Shown piece after piece: positions 18,925 to 29,205 of a DNA stretch of 64,000 nt. The stretch comes from Erwinia typographi (lineage in GTDB: Bacteria; Pseudomonadota; Gammaproteobacteria; Enterobacterales; Enterobacteriaceae): NCBI RefSeq assembly GCF_000773975.1, contig NZ_JRUQ01000016.1, positions 1 to 64,000 on the forward strand, given 5' to 3'. Numbering within the stretch: the first letter of the stretch is position 1; every line of letters begins with the position of its first letter. The position numbers were made by a program, and so were the translations under genes. The notes beneath the pieces are model-generated. The model made no database searches. It saw only the letters and a program-made list of their open reading frames with translations, and had not been told where the DNA came from.

Positions 18925-19875
18925 ATGCTTAACCGCAAACGTATTCTGATGATGGCCGCCACCGCGCTCATCACCGTTCTCGCCACGCCGGCCTGGGCGG
19001 CCAACGGGCTAATGACCATCATCGTCAATGATCCTTCTAATCCTTACTGGTACACCGAAGGTATGGTGGCGAAGAAAGAGGCGGAAAAACTAGGCTACAC
19101 CGCCACGGTTGGGGCGCATAAAGGGGATACCAATACCGAAAGCCAGTTGATCGACACCGCCATTACCAACAAATCTAAAGCCATTATCCTCGATCCGGCT
19201 AACGCCGACGGATCGGTTGGATCGGTGAAAAAAGCCATCGCTGCCGGTATTCCGATCATTGTGATCAATGCCGAACTGAACCAGAGTGGCTTGGCAAAAG
19301 CGCAGTTGGTCTCCAACAATGCTCAGGGCGCAGCGCTGGGCGCCATGCAGTGGGTGAAAATGGTGGGCGACAGCGGCAACTATGTGGAGCTGCTTGGCTC
19401 GCCGTCCGACAACAATGCGGCAACCCGCTCAAATGGCTATGATACCGTTCTGTCGCAGTACCCGGAGTTGAAGCTGGTGGGGAAAGAAGTCGCTAACTGG
19501 GACCGCACCCAGGGCAATAATAAAACGCAGTCCCTGTTGCAGGCTCATCCGGATATTAAAGGCATTATCAGCGGTAACGACGAGATGGCACTGGGTGCTG
19601 TAGCGGCGCTGAAAGAGGGCGGAAAACTGAAAAATGTGGTGGTGGGGGCTTTCGATGGCTCACCGGATGCCGTGGATGCGGTGAAGTCTGGCGAACTGGC
19701 TTATACCGTCATGCAGCCGGTGTCAGAATTCGCCAGCAAAGCAGTCCAGCAGGCCGATCGGTTTATCAAAACCGGCAAGACCGGCGCGAAAACGGAAAAA
19801 CAGCTGTTTGACTGCAAACTGATCACCAAAGAAAATGCCAGCAAATACACCTCGGCCTTCACCCTTTCTGAGTAA
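18925..19875 (+). CDS. eryG: periplasmic sugar-binding protein, EryG/RbsB-like
   Basis: The substrate-binding protein of the importer. The signal peptide ends near ...LATPAWA, giving a mature start at ANGLMTIIVND. The remainder is a periplasmic-binding-protein type I fold with the pattern NPYWYTEGMVAKKEAEKLGY and the hinge-region motif GNDEMALGAVAALKEGG. A GTGGAG ribosome site precedes the ATG. It is the last transporter gene, followed by a DeoR-family regulator. Its ligand is probably erythritol or a related polyol, by context only. Confidence 0.88.
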   Translation: MLNRKRILMMAATALITVLATPAWAANGLMTIIVNDPSNPYWYTEGMVAKKEAEKLGYTATVGAHKGDTNTESQLIDTAITNKSKAIILDPANADGSVGSVKKAIAAGIPIIVINAELNQSGLAKAQLVSNNAQGAALGAMQWVKMVGDSGNYVELLGSPSDNNAATRSNGYDTVLSQYPELKLVGKEVANWDRTQGNNKTQSLLQAHPDIKGIISGNDEMALGAVAALKEGGKLKNVVVGAFDGSPDAVDAVKSGELAYTVMQPVSEFASKAVQQADRFIKTGKTGAKTEKQLFDCKLITKENASKYTSAFTLSE

Positions 19876-19885
19876 ACAAACGGCA

Positions 19886-19904
19886 GCGGCGGGCTCTCCG
19901 CCGC
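19886..19904 (+). repeat. GC-rich hairpin after the binding-protein gene
   Basis: A 7-bp stem (GCGGCGG / CCGCCGC) sits 10 bp after the eryG stop without a T-run. It may limit read-through into the downstream regulator or protect the mRNA 3' end. Confidence 0.5.
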
Positions 19905-19987
19905 GCCACCCTGATTTGCTAAATCCCTTAATCGGGGGTCTAATAAAGCCGCTTCGTCTTCCCTTATCTGACCTGGATATATGCCTC

Positions 19988-20827
19988 ATGACCCTGGAAA
20001 AAGCCGTCGACATTTTTATGGCAGAACAGATGCCTGGTGACAGCCGACAGGCGCGCCAGTTAGCTCGTCGCCAGCTGATTGTTGAAGCGGTGGTGGCGGC
20101 GGGCTCGATACGGATTGAAGATCTGACCGAGCGGTTCGGTATCAGCCTGATGACGGCCCATCGTGATATTGATGAGCTGGTCGAACGCGGATTGTTACGT
20201 AAAGCCAGAGGCGTTGTCTCTGCCACTTCCACCAGTCAGGTTGAGTCGAGCGATGTCTATCGCGCCACCCGGCAGCTTGATGAGAAAAGAGCCATTGCGG
20301 AGATGGCCGCTGGCCTGATTGAGCCGGGGCAGTCGGTCTTTATGGATGACTCCACCACCGTACTCCAGATGACCCGCTTTTTGCCCGCGCGTGGGCCCCT
20401 GACGGTGATCACCAACTCACTGCCGCTGATGTCTGAATTACGCAATGTGCGTGATATCAATCTGCTGGGGTTGGGCGGGCAATTTTACAACTGGTGTAAC
20501 GCTTTTATGGGGCAGATGACTCGCCGGGAAATTGCCCTGCTGCGCGCCGATCTGTTTTTTGTCAGCATGTCGGCGATTACCGATAGCGGCGTGTTTCACC
20601 AGTCTGCGGAAACCACCGAAACCAAACGCGCCATGTTTGAGTCTTCTGCTAAGCGTATTCTGCTCAGCGATCACACAAAATTTGAACGCCGGGCACTGCA
20701 CCATTTTGCGAGGCTGGAGGAGTTTGATGCGGTGATTGTGAATCAGGGAACGCCACCGTCACAGATTGAGAAAATGCGCGACAGTGGGATCAACGTGATG
20801 ATCGCGCCGGTAAAAGTAGGCGGTTGA
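19988..20827 (+). CDS. DeoR-family transcriptional regulator, EryR-like
   Basis: A 279-residue DeoR-type repressor. The N-terminal helix-turn-helix lies in SIRIEDLTERFGISLMTAHRDIDELVERG. The C-terminal phosphosugar sensor shows DDSTTVLQMTRFLP, ITNSLPLMSEL and SDHTKFERRALHHF. Brucella ery loci also carry a DeoR-type gene (eryR) beside the SorC-type eryD, so two regulators may act on one locus. The ATG at 19988 is chosen because the longer frame from 19835 runs inside eryG and lacks family sequence. Confidence 0.86.
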   Translation: MTLEKAVDIFMAEQMPGDSRQARQLARRQLIVEAVVAAGSIRIEDLTERFGISLMTAHRDIDELVERGLLRKARGVVSATSTSQVESSDVYRATRQLDEKRAIAEMAAGLIEPGQSVFMDDSTTVLQMTRFLPARGPLTVITNSLPLMSELRNVRDINLLGLGGQFYNWCNAFMGQMTRREIALLRADLFFVSMSAITDSGVFHQSAETTETKRAMFESSAKRILLSDHTKFERRALHHFARLEEFDAVIVNQGTPPSQIEKMRDSGINVMIAPVKVGG

Positions 20828-20837
20828 TGGCAACCAG

Positions 20838-20879
20838 CAGAGGATAAAAACGCACGCCAGGCGGCATTTTTATCCTCTG
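20838..20879. terminator. bidirectional terminator between the erythritol island and glnG
   Basis: A 13-bp perfect inverted repeat (CAGAGGATAAAAA / TTTTTATCCTCTG) flanks a short GC-rich core. It lies between the convergent ends of the DeoR-type gene and glnG, with T-runs on both strands. Confidence 0.85.
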
Positions 20880-20884
20880 ATGCG

Positions 20885-22294
20885 TTACTCCATCCCCAGC
20901 TCTTTCAGCTTGCGGGTCAGGGTGTTTCGCCCCCATCCCAGCAGACGCGCGGCTTCCTGCTTATGGCCCTGCGTGTGGCGCAGCGCCGTGGTCAGCAGCG
21001 TGCGCTCCATTTCTGGCTGCGCTTCCGACAGCAGGTTTTGATGACCGGAACGCAGAGCGCGATCGGCCCACTGCGCCAGCAGCGTCGCCCAGCTGTCCGG
21101 CAGCGACTGCACCGGGTTCTCAGGCGTTGAGGTCTCGAACAGCTCGGACGGCAGATCCTGAATCAACACCTCCTGTCCCGCCGCCATCACGGTCAGCCAG
21201 CGGCAGGTGTTTTCCAACTGACGGACGTTGCCTGACCAGTGCAGGCGAGTCAGGGCCGTTTCGGTTTCCGGGTGCAGGATTTTCGCTTCCACGCCCAGCT
21301 CCCTCGCGGCAATTTGCAGGAAGTAGCGAGCCAGGCGAGGAATATCCTCACGGCGCTCGCGCAGCGGCGGCAGATGAACGCGGATAACGTTCAGGCGATG
21401 GAACAAATCCTCGCGGAATTTGCCTTCCTGCACCCGCAGCTCCAGGTTTTGGTGGGTAGCGGCGATAATCCGCACGTCCACTTTTACCGGCGCATAGCCC
21501 CCAACGCGATAGAACTGACCGTCAGCCAGAACGCGCAGTAAACGCGTCTGAACATCCAGCGGCATATCGCCGATTTCATCCAGGAACAGCGTACCGCCGT
21601 CTGCCTGCTCAAAACGTCCCTGACGGATTTGATTGGCGCCGGTAAAGGCGCCTTTCTCATGACCAAACAGTTCTGACTCAATCAGGTCTTTCGGGATAGC
21701 AGCCATGTTCAGCGCAATGAAAGGCGCTTTGGCTCGCGGGCTGTGACGGTGCAGAGCGTGAGCAACCAGCTCTTTACCGGTGCCTGACTCGCCGTTGATC
21801 AGTACGCTGATCGAGGAGCGAGAGAGGCGGCCGATGATGCGGAAAACGTCCTGCATCGCGGGCGCTTCGCCAATGATATCCGTGGTCGGGCCGCTCACCG
21901 GCTGATTGCGAGGCTGCTGCTGCTCCTGGTAATGGCTGATAGCCCTTTCCACCAGGGCCACGGCTTCATCAATATCAAACGGCTTTGGCAGGTAATCGAA
22001 GGCGCCCTGCTGATACGCGCTAACTGCCGCATCCAGATCGGAATGCGCGGTCATTATGATGACCGGAAGCATCGGATGACGCTGCTTAATCTGTTTCAGG
22101 AGTGCCAGCCCATCCATACCGGGCATACGAATATCTGAAAGTAAAACGTCTGGGGTTTTGCTGGCAAGGGCGTCCAGCACCTCGTTAGCGCTGTCAAAAG
22201 TAGCGCAGCTTAAACCGGCTCCAGTGAGCGCGCGTTCAAGCACCCAGCGGATGGAGCTATCGTCATCGACGATCCAAACTATCCCTCGTTGCAT
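20885..22294 (-). CDS. glnG: nitrogen regulator NtrC (GlnG)
   Basis: Response regulator and sigma-54 activator that turns on glnA and other nitrogen-starvation genes. The receiver domain has the phosphoacceptor Asp54 in LLSDIRMPG. The central AAA+ domain has Walker A GESGTGKE and the sigma-54 contact loop GAFTGA. A Fis-type helix-turn-helix ends the protein (HKQEAARLLGWGRNTLTRKLKELG). Length 469 residues matches E. coli. It follows glnL with a 7-bp gap. Confidence 0.98.
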   Translation of the reverse strand: MQRGIVWIVDDDSSIRWVLERALTGAGLSCATFDSANEVLDALASKTPDVLLSDIRMPGMDGLALLKQIKQRHPMLPVIIMTAHSDLDAAVSAYQQGAFDYLPKPFDIDEAVALVERAISHYQEQQQPRNQPVSGPTTDIIGEAPAMQDVFRIIGRLSRSSISVLINGESGTGKELVAHALHRHSPRAKAPFIALNMAAIPKDLIESELFGHEKGAFTGANQIRQGRFEQADGGTLFLDEIGDMPLDVQTRLLRVLADGQFYRVGGYAPVKVDVRIIAATHQNLELRVQEGKFREDLFHRLNVIRVHLPPLRERREDIPRLARYFLQIAARELGVEAKILHPETETALTRLHWSGNVRQLENTCRWLTVMAAGQEVLIQDLPSELFETSTPENPVQSLPDSWATLLAQWADRALRSGHQNLLSEAQPEMERTLLTTALRHTQGHKQEAARLLGWGRNTLTRKLKELGME

Positions 22295-22301
22295 AGAAAC
22301 C

Positions 22302-23351
22302 TCACTGGCGAATAGGCAGATAAACCGAAAATTCAGTGTGACCAGGCCAACTGCTAAATTCTATTTTCCCCGAATGCTGATCGATCAGGCTACGGGCAAT
22401 CGACAGGCCTAAACCGGTGCCGCCTTCTCGCCCGCTCACCATCGGATAAAACAGCGTATCCTGCAGTTGTGCCGGAATGCCAGGGCCATCATCTTCAACA
22501 TCGATGCGGGCCACCAGGCGATAGCGTACGCCGTGCAGCGTCAGTTGAAACGCCGTGCGGGTACGAAGCGTAATAGTGCCGCCTTCTTCACCCAACGCCT
22601 GAAGCGCGTTGCGTACTACATTCAGCAGAACTTGTTCAATCTGATCCGGGTCGTGCGGCAGTTCCGGCAGGCTGGGATCGTAATCCCTGACCAGCGCCAC
22701 GTTATCCGGCAGCTCCATGGAGACCAGGTTTACCACGCGTTCGGCTACCTGATGGATGCTTTGCGTTACGTGCATACCCGGCTGCTGCGGACCCAGCAGG
22801 CGATCAACCAGATTGCGCAGGCGGTCCGCCTGTTCAATGATCACCTTGGTATACTCGGTTAATGACGGATCGGGCAGGGCTTTCGCCAGCAGTTGTGCTG
22901 CGCCACGCAATCCTCCCAGCGGGTTTTTAATTTCATGTGCCAGACCGCGGACTAAATCCCGCGCGGCGACCTGCTGAGCATGTTGAATTTGTTCCTGACT
23001 GAGGCGGCGCTGGTTATCCATCGGGGCCATTTCAATCAGAATTAATCCTTCAGGCAGACGCTGTGCGGTTAAAGACATAATGTGCGCACGGCTGTCGACC
23101 ACTAAAGTCACTTCACTGTCGGTAAAACCCTGACCTGCATTCAGACTCTCAAGCATGACGTCGATATTTAATGAAAAATATCCCATCAGTTCCGGCAGCG
23201 GCGTACCAAATAGCTTGCGGGAGCTTTGCGCTAACAGCTGTTGGGCTGCGGGGTTGGCGTAATGAACCACCAGCTCGCTATCGACCAGCAAAATACTGTT
23301 AATAAGGGAATTGAGAATCTGCCCAGCATCGGGCAGCATGCCTGTTGCCAT
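22302..23351 (-). CDS. glnL: nitrogen sensor histidine kinase/phosphatase NtrB (GlnL)
   Basis: Cytoplasmic sensor kinase that phosphorylates NtrC under nitrogen limitation and dephosphorylates it when PII binds. A PAS domain occupies about the first 120 residues. The phosphorylated His lies in [14 protein letters not shown], and the ATPase N and G boxes are [21 protein letters not shown] and [13 protein letters not shown]. Length 349 residues. A consensus NtrC site overlaps its promoter region, as in enteric bacteria where NtrC represses glnLp. Confidence 0.98.
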   Translation of the reverse strand: MATGMLPDAGQILNSLINSILLVDSELVVHYANPAAQQLLAQSSRKLFGTPLPELMGYFSLNIDVMLESLNAGQGFTDSEVTLVVDSRAHIMSLTAQRLPEGLILIEMAPMDNQRRLSQEQIQHAQQVAARDLVRGLAHEIKNPLGGLRGAAQLLAKALPDPSLTEYTKVIIEQADRLRNLVDRLLGPQQPGMHVTQSIHQVAERVVNLVSMELPDNVALVRDYDPSLPELPHDPDQIEQVLLNVVRNALQALGEEGGTITLRTRTAFQLTLHGVRYRLVARIDVEDDGPGIPAQLQDTLFYPMVSGREGGTGLGLSIARSLIDQHSGKIEFSSWPGHTEFSVYLPIRQ

Positions 23352-23363
23352 ACAGCGTTCTCC

Positions 23364-23380
23364 TGCACCATTTTAGTGCA
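23364..23380 (-). promoter_or_regulatory. NtrC-binding site upstream of glnL
   Basis: On the minus strand it reads TGCACTAAAATGGTGCA, a perfect match to the NtrC dyad consensus. It lies 13 bp before the glnL start, where NtrC-P is known to repress the internal glnL promoter. Confidence 0.9.
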
Positions 23381-23430
23381 TTATAGTCAAGGAACCCGAA
23401 ATTCGTCTTCCTGAACGATGAAATCGTGGT

Positions 23431-23456
23431 GAAAAAAGGCCATCCTAAGATGGCCT
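23431..23456 (-). terminator. rho-independent terminator after glnA
   Basis: On the minus strand a perfect AGGCCATC / GATGGCCT stem is followed by six T residues. Part of the transcription must pass it to reach glnL-glnG, as in E. coli. The glnA 3' region up to this hairpin is also where the sRNA GlnZ is made in E. coli. Confidence 0.85.
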
Positions 23457-23491
23457 GAAAATTTTCACGGCAACATAAAGCGCCAGACCCG

Positions 23492-24901
23492 TTAAACGCT
23501 GTAGTACAGCTCGAACTCAACCGGGTGTGGAGTCATACGAACGCGGTCGATATCGGCTTTACGCAGTTCGATGTAGGCATCAATGGTGTCGTCAGTGAAC
23601 ACGCCGCCACGAGTCAGGAACTCACGGTCTTCGTTCAGGCTGTTCAGAGCCTCTTCCAGCGAGCCGGCCACTTTTGGAATCTCAGCTTCTTCTTCCGGCG
23701 GCAGGTCGTACAGGTTTTTGTCCATCGCGTCGCCAGGATGGATTTTGTTGATGATGCCGTCCAGGCCTGCCATCAGCAGCGCAGAGAACGCCAGGTATGG
23801 GTTAGCGGCTGGATCGGGGAAGCGAGCTTCGATACGACGCGCTTTCGGGCTGGCAACCACTGGGATACGGATAGAAGCTGAACGGTTACGGGCTGAATAA
23901 GCCAGCATCACCGGCGCTTCGTAGCCTGGGACCAGACGCTTGTAGGAGTTGGTGGTCGGGTTAGACAGGGCGTTGATGGCTTTAGCATGCTTGATAACGC
24001 CGCCGATGTAGAACAGCGCAGTTTCAGACAGGCCGCCGTATTTGTCGCCTGCGAACAGGTTGTTGCCGTCTTTAGACAGAGACATATGGCAGTGCATACC
24101 TGAACCGTTATCACCAAAAATAGGTTTTGGCATGAACGTCGCGGTTTTGCCGTAAGCGTGAGCCACGTTGTGTACGACATATTTGTAGATCTGAATTTCA
24201 TCAGCTTTTTTGGTCATGGTGTTGAAGCGGGTAGCCACTTCGTTCTGACCAGCGGTAGCCACTTCGTGGTGATGCGCTTCAACCACCAGACCCATCTGCT
24301 CCATGGTCAGACACATAGCAGAACGGATGTCCTGTGAAGAGTCGACCGGAGGAACCGGGAAGTAGCCGCCTTTGATACCAGGACGGTGACCTTTGTTACC
24401 GCCTTCATATTCTTTACCGGTGTTCCATGCCGCTTCGATATCATCGATAGCAACGTGCGAGCCGGAAGTCGTTGCGCCGAAACGCACGTCATCAAACAGG
24501 AAGAACTCTGGCTCTGGCCCAAACAGAACGGTGTCCGCAATGCCGGAAGAGCGCAGGAAGTCTTCAGCGCGTTTAGCGATGGAGCGCGGGTCGCGATCGT
24601 AGCCTTGCATGGTGCCTGGCTCAAGGATGTCACAACGAATGATCAACGTTGGATCTTCGAAGAATGGGTCCAGTACCGCAGTCGTCACGTCCGGCATCAG
24701 AACCATGTCTGATTCGTTAATGCCTTTCCAGCCACCAATTGATGAGCCGTCAAACATTTTACCTTCTTCAAAGAAGTCAGCGTTAACCTGGTGTGCAGGA
24801 ATGGTGACGTGCTGCTCTTTACCCTTGGTATCAGTAAAACGCAGGTCCACGAATTTGACTTCGTGCTCGTTCATCATCGACAGAACGTGTTCAGCGGACA
24901 T
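23492..24901 (-). CDS. glnA: glutamine synthetase
   Basis: Type I glutamine synthetase joins ammonia to glutamate using ATP, the main ammonia-assimilating step under nitrogen limitation. The family signatures [17 protein letters not shown], the ATP-binding [17 protein letters not shown] and the adenylylation-site region [10 protein letters not shown] (Tyr near 398) are present. Length 469 residues equals E. coli. Transcription is from an upstream sigma-54 promoter with NtrC enhancer sites. Confidence 0.99.
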   Translation of the reverse strand: MSAEHVLSMMNEHEVKFVDLRFTDTKGKEQHVTIPAHQVNADFFEEGKMFDGSSIGGWKGINESDMVLMPDVTTAVLDPFFEDPTLIIRCDILEPGTMQGYDRDPRSIAKRAEDFLRSSGIADTVLFGPEPEFFLFDDVRFGATTSGSHVAIDDIEAAWNTGKEYEGGNKGHRPGIKGGYFPVPPVDSSQDIRSAMCLTMEQMGLVVEAHHHEVATAGQNEVATRFNTMTKKADEIQIYKYVVHNVAHAYGKTATFMPKPIFGDNGSGMHCHMSLSKDGNNLFAGDKYGGLSETALFYIGGVIKHAKAINALSNPTTNSYKRLVPGYEAPVMLAYSARNRSASIRIPVVASPKARRIEARFPDPAANPYLAFSALLMAGLDGIINKIHPGDAMDKNLYDLPPEEEAEIPKVAGSLEEALNSLNEDREFLTRGGVFTDDTIDAYIELRKADIDRVRMTPHPVEFELYYSV

Positions 24902-25046
24902 ACTTAACTCTCCTGGATTTTGTCATTGTCGTCGTGGTTAGCGATCTTCACGGAAGGCTTTGCTTATCAGGCATTGTCATCCGATAATGAGGATCTCTCA
25001 CACGCTATCAACCGTTGTTAAACTGGCATTCTTCGTTTCAGTGTAT

Positions 25047-25066
25047 AAAGCGAAATCTATGCCAAC
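25047..25066 (-). promoter_or_regulatory. sigma-54 promoter of glnA (glnAp2)
   Basis: On the minus strand the sequence TTGGCATAGATTTCGC has GG and GC elements with -24/-12 spacing. It aligns with E. coli glnAp2, with transcription expected to start near 25038. Confidence 0.88.
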
Positions 25067-25139
25067 TTTATTATTTACCTGAAAAAGCGCTATTATGCGC
25101 CCTCTCGTGAAACGGGATCTGCACCATGATGGAAGTCGC

Positions 25140-25187
25140 GCACCATTTTGGTGCTACTGAGTGCTGAGTGAGCACTATTTTGGTGCA
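25140..25187 (-). promoter_or_regulatory. NtrC enhancer sites of glnA
   Basis: Two dyads, GCACCATTTTGGTGC (25140-25154) and GCACTATTTTGGTGC (25172-25186), match the NtrC consensus. They lie about 100-150 bp upstream of the expected glnAp2 start, the classic enhancer distance. A weaker dyad, GTGCTGAGTGAGCAC, lies between them. Confidence 0.9.
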
Positions 25188-25273
25188 TTTTTTCGATGAG
25201 GTGCAATTCTTGCACTGTTTAAGGTGAGAAAAGCCAGCCTGACAGTTATCTTTAATTGAAATTTGTGATCCTG

Positions 25274-25302
25274 TTCAGTCCTTCGATTAATCCGTGTACA
25301 AT
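25274..25302 (+). promoter_or_regulatory. probable sigma-70 promoter of typA
   Basis: TTCAGT and TACAAT are separated by 17 bp, ending about 32 bp before the typA start. The -10 element is one base from consensus. Confidence 0.6.
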
Positions 25303-25334
25303 AGCGCGCTATTTCTAATGCCTGAGGCAAAGCT

Positions 25335-27158
25335 GTGATCGAAAATTTGCGTAACATCGCCATTATTGCCCACGTTGACCATGGTAAAACTACCCTGGTT
25401 GATAAGTTGTTGCAGCAGTCCGGGACCTTTGATGCCCGTACTGAAGCGACCGAGCGCGTAATGGACTCCAACGATTTGGAGAAAGAGCGTGGGATTACCA
25501 TCCTCGCAAAAAACACCGCCATTAATTGGCACGACTACCGCATCAACATCGTGGATACCCCAGGACACGCCGACTTCGGCGGTGAGGTAGAGCGTGTGAT
25601 GTCAATGGTTGACTCGGTGCTGCTGGTTGTGGATGCAATGGATGGCCCAATGCCGCAAACCCGCTTCGTGACCAAAAAAGCGTTTGCTAATGGTCTGAAG
25701 CCGATCGTTGTTATCAACAAAGTTGACCGCCCTGGCGCGCGTCCAGACTGGGTTGTGGATCAGGTCTTCGACCTGTTCGTGAACCTGGATGCGACTGACG
25801 AACAGCTCGACTTCCCGGTTATCTATGCTTCCGCCCTGAACGGCATCGCTGGTCTGGACCACAACGATATGGCTGAGGATATGACTCCGCTGTATCAGGC
25901 TATCGTCGATCACGTTTCTCCTCCGCAGGTTGAGATGGACGCGCCATTCCAGATGCAGATTTCCCAGCTGGACTATAACAACTACGTGGGTGTTATCGGC
26001 ATTGGCCGCATCAAACGCGGTAAAGTTAAGCCAAACCAGCAGGTGACTATCGTTGATAGCGAAGGCAAAACCCGTAACGGTAAAGTCGGTAAAGTGCTGA
26101 CCCACCTGGGCCTGGAGCGTATCGACGCCGTTGAAGCCGAAGCGGGCGATATCATTGCTATCACCGGCCTGGGCGAGCTGAACATCTCCGACACCATCTG
26201 CGATCCGCAGAGTGTTGAAGCGCTGCCAGCGCTGAGCGTTGATGAACCCACCGTGACCATGTACTTCAACGTCAACACCTCGCCGTTCTGCGGTAAAGAA
26301 GGTAAGTATGTGACTTCACGTCAGATCCTTGACCGTCTGAACAAAGAACTGGTGCACAACGTTGCGCTGCGCGTGGAAGAAACCGAAGATTCTGACGCCT
26401 TCCGCGTATCGGGTCGTGGTGAGCTTCACCTGTCTGTTCTGATTGAAAACATGCGTCGCGAAGGCTTCGAAATTGCCGTATCGCGTCCTAAAGTTATCAA
26501 CCGTAAAATCGATGGCCGTATGCAAGAGCCGTTCGAGAACGTGACGCTGGATATCGAAGAGCAGCATCAGGGTTCTGTGATGCAGGCAATGGGCGAGCGC
26601 AAGGGTGATGTTAAAGACATGATCCCTGACGGCAAAGGCCGTATTCGTCTGGATTACCTGATCCCGGCTCGTGGCCTGATCGGCTTCCGTACTGAATTCA
26701 TGACCATGACTTCTGGTACGGGTCTGCTGTACTCCACGTTCAGCCACTACGATGACGTTCGCCCGGGTGAAATCGGCCAGCGCCAGAACGGCGTGCTGAT
26801 CTCAAATGGTCAGGGTAAAGCGGTAGCGTTCGCCCTGTTCAGCTTACAGGATCGCGGCAAGCTGTTCCTCGGCCACGGTGCGGAAGTGTATGAAGGCCAG
26901 ATCATCGGTATTCACTCACGTTCTAACGACCTGACCGTTAACTGCCTGACCGGTAAGAAGCTGACCAACATGCGTGCTTCCGGTACTGACGAAGCGACCA
27001 CGCTGGTTCCGGCTATCAAGATGTCTCTGGAGCAGGCTCTGGAATTCATCGATGATGACGAACTGGTTGAAGTCACGCCAACGTCCGTGCGTATTCGTAA
27101 ACGTCACCTGACTGAAAACGATCGTAAACGCGCAAACCGTGGTCCTAAAGAGGCGTAA
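25335..27158 (+). CDS. typA: ribosome-associated GTPase TypA/BipA
   Basis: A translational GTPase related to EF-G and LepA, involved in 50S assembly at low temperature and in stress and virulence adaptation. G motifs are [24 protein letters not shown] and NKVD. The BipA-specific C-terminal domain follows (607 residues in all). The frame opens with GTG at 25335, preceded by GAGG at a suitable distance, and the protein start [16 protein letters not shown] matches the family. It diverges from glnA as in E. coli. Confidence 0.98.
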   Translation: MIENLRNIAIIAHVDHGKTTLVDKLLQQSGTFDARTEATERVMDSNDLEKERGITILAKNTAINWHDYRINIVDTPGHADFGGEVERVMSMVDSVLLVVDAMDGPMPQTRFVTKKAFANGLKPIVVINKVDRPGARPDWVVDQVFDLFVNLDATDEQLDFPVIYASALNGIAGLDHNDMAEDMTPLYQAIVDHVSPPQVEMDAPFQMQISQLDYNNYVGVIGIGRIKRGKVKPNQQVTIVDSEGKTRNGKVGKVLTHLGLERIDAVEAEAGDIIAITGLGELNISDTICDPQSVEALPALSVDEPTVTMYFNVNTSPFCGKEGKYVTSRQILDRLNKELVHNVALRVEETEDSDAFRVSGRGELHLSVLIENMRREGFEIAVSRPKVINRKIDGRMQEPFENVTLDIEEQHQGSVMQAMGERKGDVKDMIPDGKGRIRLDYLIPARGLIGFRTEFMTMTSGTGLLYSTFSHYDDVRPGEIGQRQNGVLISNGQGKAVAFALFSLQDRGKLFLGHGAEVYEGQIIGIHSRSNDLTVNCLTGKKLTNMRASGTDEATTLVPAIKMSLEQALEFIDDDELVEVTPTSVRIRKRHLTENDRKRANRGPKEA

Positions 27159-27186
27159 TTCGCCTTAATAAAGCCATGTGTTCTTC

Positions 27187-27211
27187 AGGGCCGGAAATTT
27201 TTCCGGCCCTG
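27187..27211 (+). terminator. rho-independent terminator after typA
   Basis: A strong AGGGCCGGAAA / TTCCGGCCCT hairpin with a T-rich loop lies about 30 bp after the typA stop. Only a short downstream T content is seen. Confidence 0.7.
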
Positions 27212-27302
27212 GATCTTCCTCCTCTTTTTCAAACCCCTCTCCTGTTCAGCCTCCCGATTTACCGCTAGAGTGAATAGTTCACCGGCACAAAAGGAGATGA
27301 CC

Positions 27303-27899
27303 ATGCTGTATATCTTTGATTTAGGTAACGTCATTGTTGATATTGATTTCAACCGGGTTCTTGGCGTCTGGAGCGATCTTGGTCGCGTGCCGTTAGCCAC
27401 GCTGCAAAGCCGATTCAACATGGGCGAAGCTTTTGAGCTGCATGAACGGGGTGAAATCGACGACGAAGAGTTTGCCGTCCGTATGTGCGAACAGCTGGAT
27501 ATCGCGCTGGGCTTCGAGCAATTTGCCGCTGGCTGGCAGGCGATATTTGTCGGCGTGCGCCCGGAAGTGATTGCTATCATGCATAAATTGCGCGAACAGG
27601 GCGATCGCGTGGTGATCCTCTCCAATACCAACCGGCTGCACTGCACCTTCTGGCCAACGCAATACCCCGAAGTGCAAAAGGCGGCGGACAAACTCTATCT
27701 GTCGCAGGAAATGGGCCTGCGCAAGCCGGAGGCCGAAATTTATCAGCAACTGCTCAACGCGGAAGAAGCCTCTGCTCAGGACGCGATTTTCTTTGATGAT
27801 AATCTGGAGAATATAGAAGCGGCGCGGGCATTGGGTATCCACAGCGTGCACGTCACTGACGCGAACGTGGTGCCGATGTTCTTTAGCGATCGTAGATAA
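27303..27899 (+). CDS. yihX: HAD-superfamily alpha-D-glucose-1-phosphate phosphatase YihX
   Basis: A cytoplasmic HAD phosphatase which in E. coli hydrolyses alpha-glucose-1-phosphate. HAD motif I is [16 protein letters not shown], motif II ILSNTN, motif III lysine RKPEAEIY, and motif [20 protein letters not shown] lies six bases before the ATG at 27303; the ATG at 27297 is too close to that site. The last base of its stop is shared with the yihY start, so yihX-yihY-dtd-yiiD form a tight cluster. Confidence 0.95.
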   Translation: MLYIFDLGNVIVDIDFNRVLGVWSDLGRVPLATLQSRFNMGEAFELHERGEIDDEEFAVRMCEQLDIALGFEQFAAGWQAIFVGVRPEVIAIMHKLREQGDRVVILSNTNRLHCTFWPTQYPEVQKAADKLYLSQEMGLRKPEAEIYQQLLNAEEASAQDAIFFDDNLENIEAARALGIHSVHVTDANVVPMFFSDRR

Positions 27900-28771
27900 T
27901 GAGCCGTCTTAACCACTACCGGCATCGCCTGCGCGCGGTCTGGGGCTGGATGAAACTGCTGTGGCAGCGCATCGATGAAGATGGCATGACCACGCTGGCT
28001 GGTAATCTGGCCTATGTCTCGCTGCTGTCGTTGGTGCCGCTGGTGGCAGTGGTCTTTGCGCTTTTTGCCGCTTTTCCGTCTTTCGCCAACGTCAGCATCC
28101 AGCTGAAGACCTTTATTTTTCATAACTTTGTTCCGGCATCAGGGACGGTCATCCAGAACTATCTGGAGCAGTTCGTGGCTAACGTGAACAAAATGACGGC
28201 GGTCGGCGCCTGCGGTCTGGTGGTCACGGCGCTGTTGCTGATGTATTCCATTGATACTGCGCTGAATACTATCTGGCGGAGCAAGCGTAAGCGTCCCATC
28301 GTCTACTCTTTTGCCGTGTACTGGATGATCCTGACGCTCGGCCCGCTGCTGGCTGGGGCCAGCCTGGCAATCAGCTCATACCTGCTTTCGCTGCGCTGGG
28401 CCTCCGTCACGGGCGTGAGCTGGCTGATTGACTATGGGCTGCGGATCTTCCCGCTGCTGCTCTCCTGGCTCTCGTTCTGGCTGCTCTACAGCATTGTTCC
28501 CACCCGGCAGGTGTCGGGCAAGGATGCGCTCATTGGCGCGCTGGTGGCCGGACTGCTGTTTGAGCTAGGGAAAAAAGGTTTTGCGCTGTATGTTACGATG
28601 TTCCCTTCGTACCAGTTAATTTATGGCGTGCTGGCCGTGATTCCCATTCTTTTTCTGTGGGTTTACTGGACCTGGTGTATTGTATTGCTGGGGGCCGAAA
28701 TCAGCGCCACCCTTGGCGACTACCGCCTGATGAGACAAGAAGAACAAAAAAAAGAAGATGAGGAATTATGA
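27899..28771 (+). CDS. yihY: YihY/BrkB family inner-membrane protein
   Basis: A polytopic membrane protein (290 residues, about six hydrophobic segments) of the virulence factor BrkB/UPF0761 family. It was once thought to be ribonuclease BN and its function is unknown. Recognisable parts are [26 protein letters not shown] and the C-terminal [29 protein letters not shown]. It overlaps yihX by one base and dtd by four bases. Confidence 0.94.
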   Translation: MSRLNHYRHRLRAVWGWMKLLWQRIDEDGMTTLAGNLAYVSLLSLVPLVAVVFALFAAFPSFANVSIQLKTFIFHNFVPASGTVIQNYLEQFVANVNKMTAVGACGLVVTALLLMYSIDTALNTIWRSKRKRPIVYSFAVYWMILTLGPLLAGASLAISSYLLSLRWASVTGVSWLIDYGLRIFPLLLSWLSFWLLYSIVPTRQVSGKDALIGALVAGLLFELGKKGFALYVTMFPSYQLIYGVLAVIPILFLWVYWTWCIVLLGAEISATLGDYRLMRQEEQKKEDEEL

Positions 28772-29205
28772 TTGCCTTAATTCAACGAGCGCTGAGCGCC
28801 AGCGTGCAGGTGGCAGGGGAAACCACCGGTGAAATAGGCCCTGGATTACTGATCCTGCTGGGGGTAGAAAAAGGGGATGACCAGCAGAAAGCCCAGCGCT
28901 TATGCGACCGGGTGCTGGGCTACCGTATTTTCGGCGACGAAAACGACAAAATGAACCTTAACGTGCAGCAGGCAGGCGGAAGCCTGCTGGTTGTCTCACA
29001 GTTTACCCTCGCGGCTGATACCCAGAAGGGAATGCGCCCCAGCTTCTCGGGCGGCGCGGACCCTGAGCAGGCCGAGCGTCTTTACGAGTCCTTTATTGGC
29101 TGCTGCCGCGAGAGGGGGATCGTCACGGAGACGGGACGTTTTGCCGCCAATATGCAGGTAGCGCTGGTCAATGACGGGCCGGTCACTTTCTGGCTGCAGG
29201 TTTGA
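28768..29205 (+). CDS. dtd: D-aminoacyl-tRNA deacylase
   Basis: Dtd hydrolyses D-aminoacyl- and glycyl-mischarged tRNAs. The 145-residue protein has both family motifs, [17 protein letters not shown] and the GP motif in [12 protein letters not shown]. Its ATG overlaps the yihY stop. The yiiD frame opens at its own stop codon. Confidence 0.97.
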   Translation: MIALIQRALSASVQVAGETTGEIGPGLLILLGVEKGDDQQKAQRLCDRVLGYRIFGDENDKMNLNVQQAGGSLLVVSQFTLAADTQKGMRPSFSGGADPEQAERLYESFIGCCRERGIVTETGRFAANMQVALVNDGPVTFWLQV

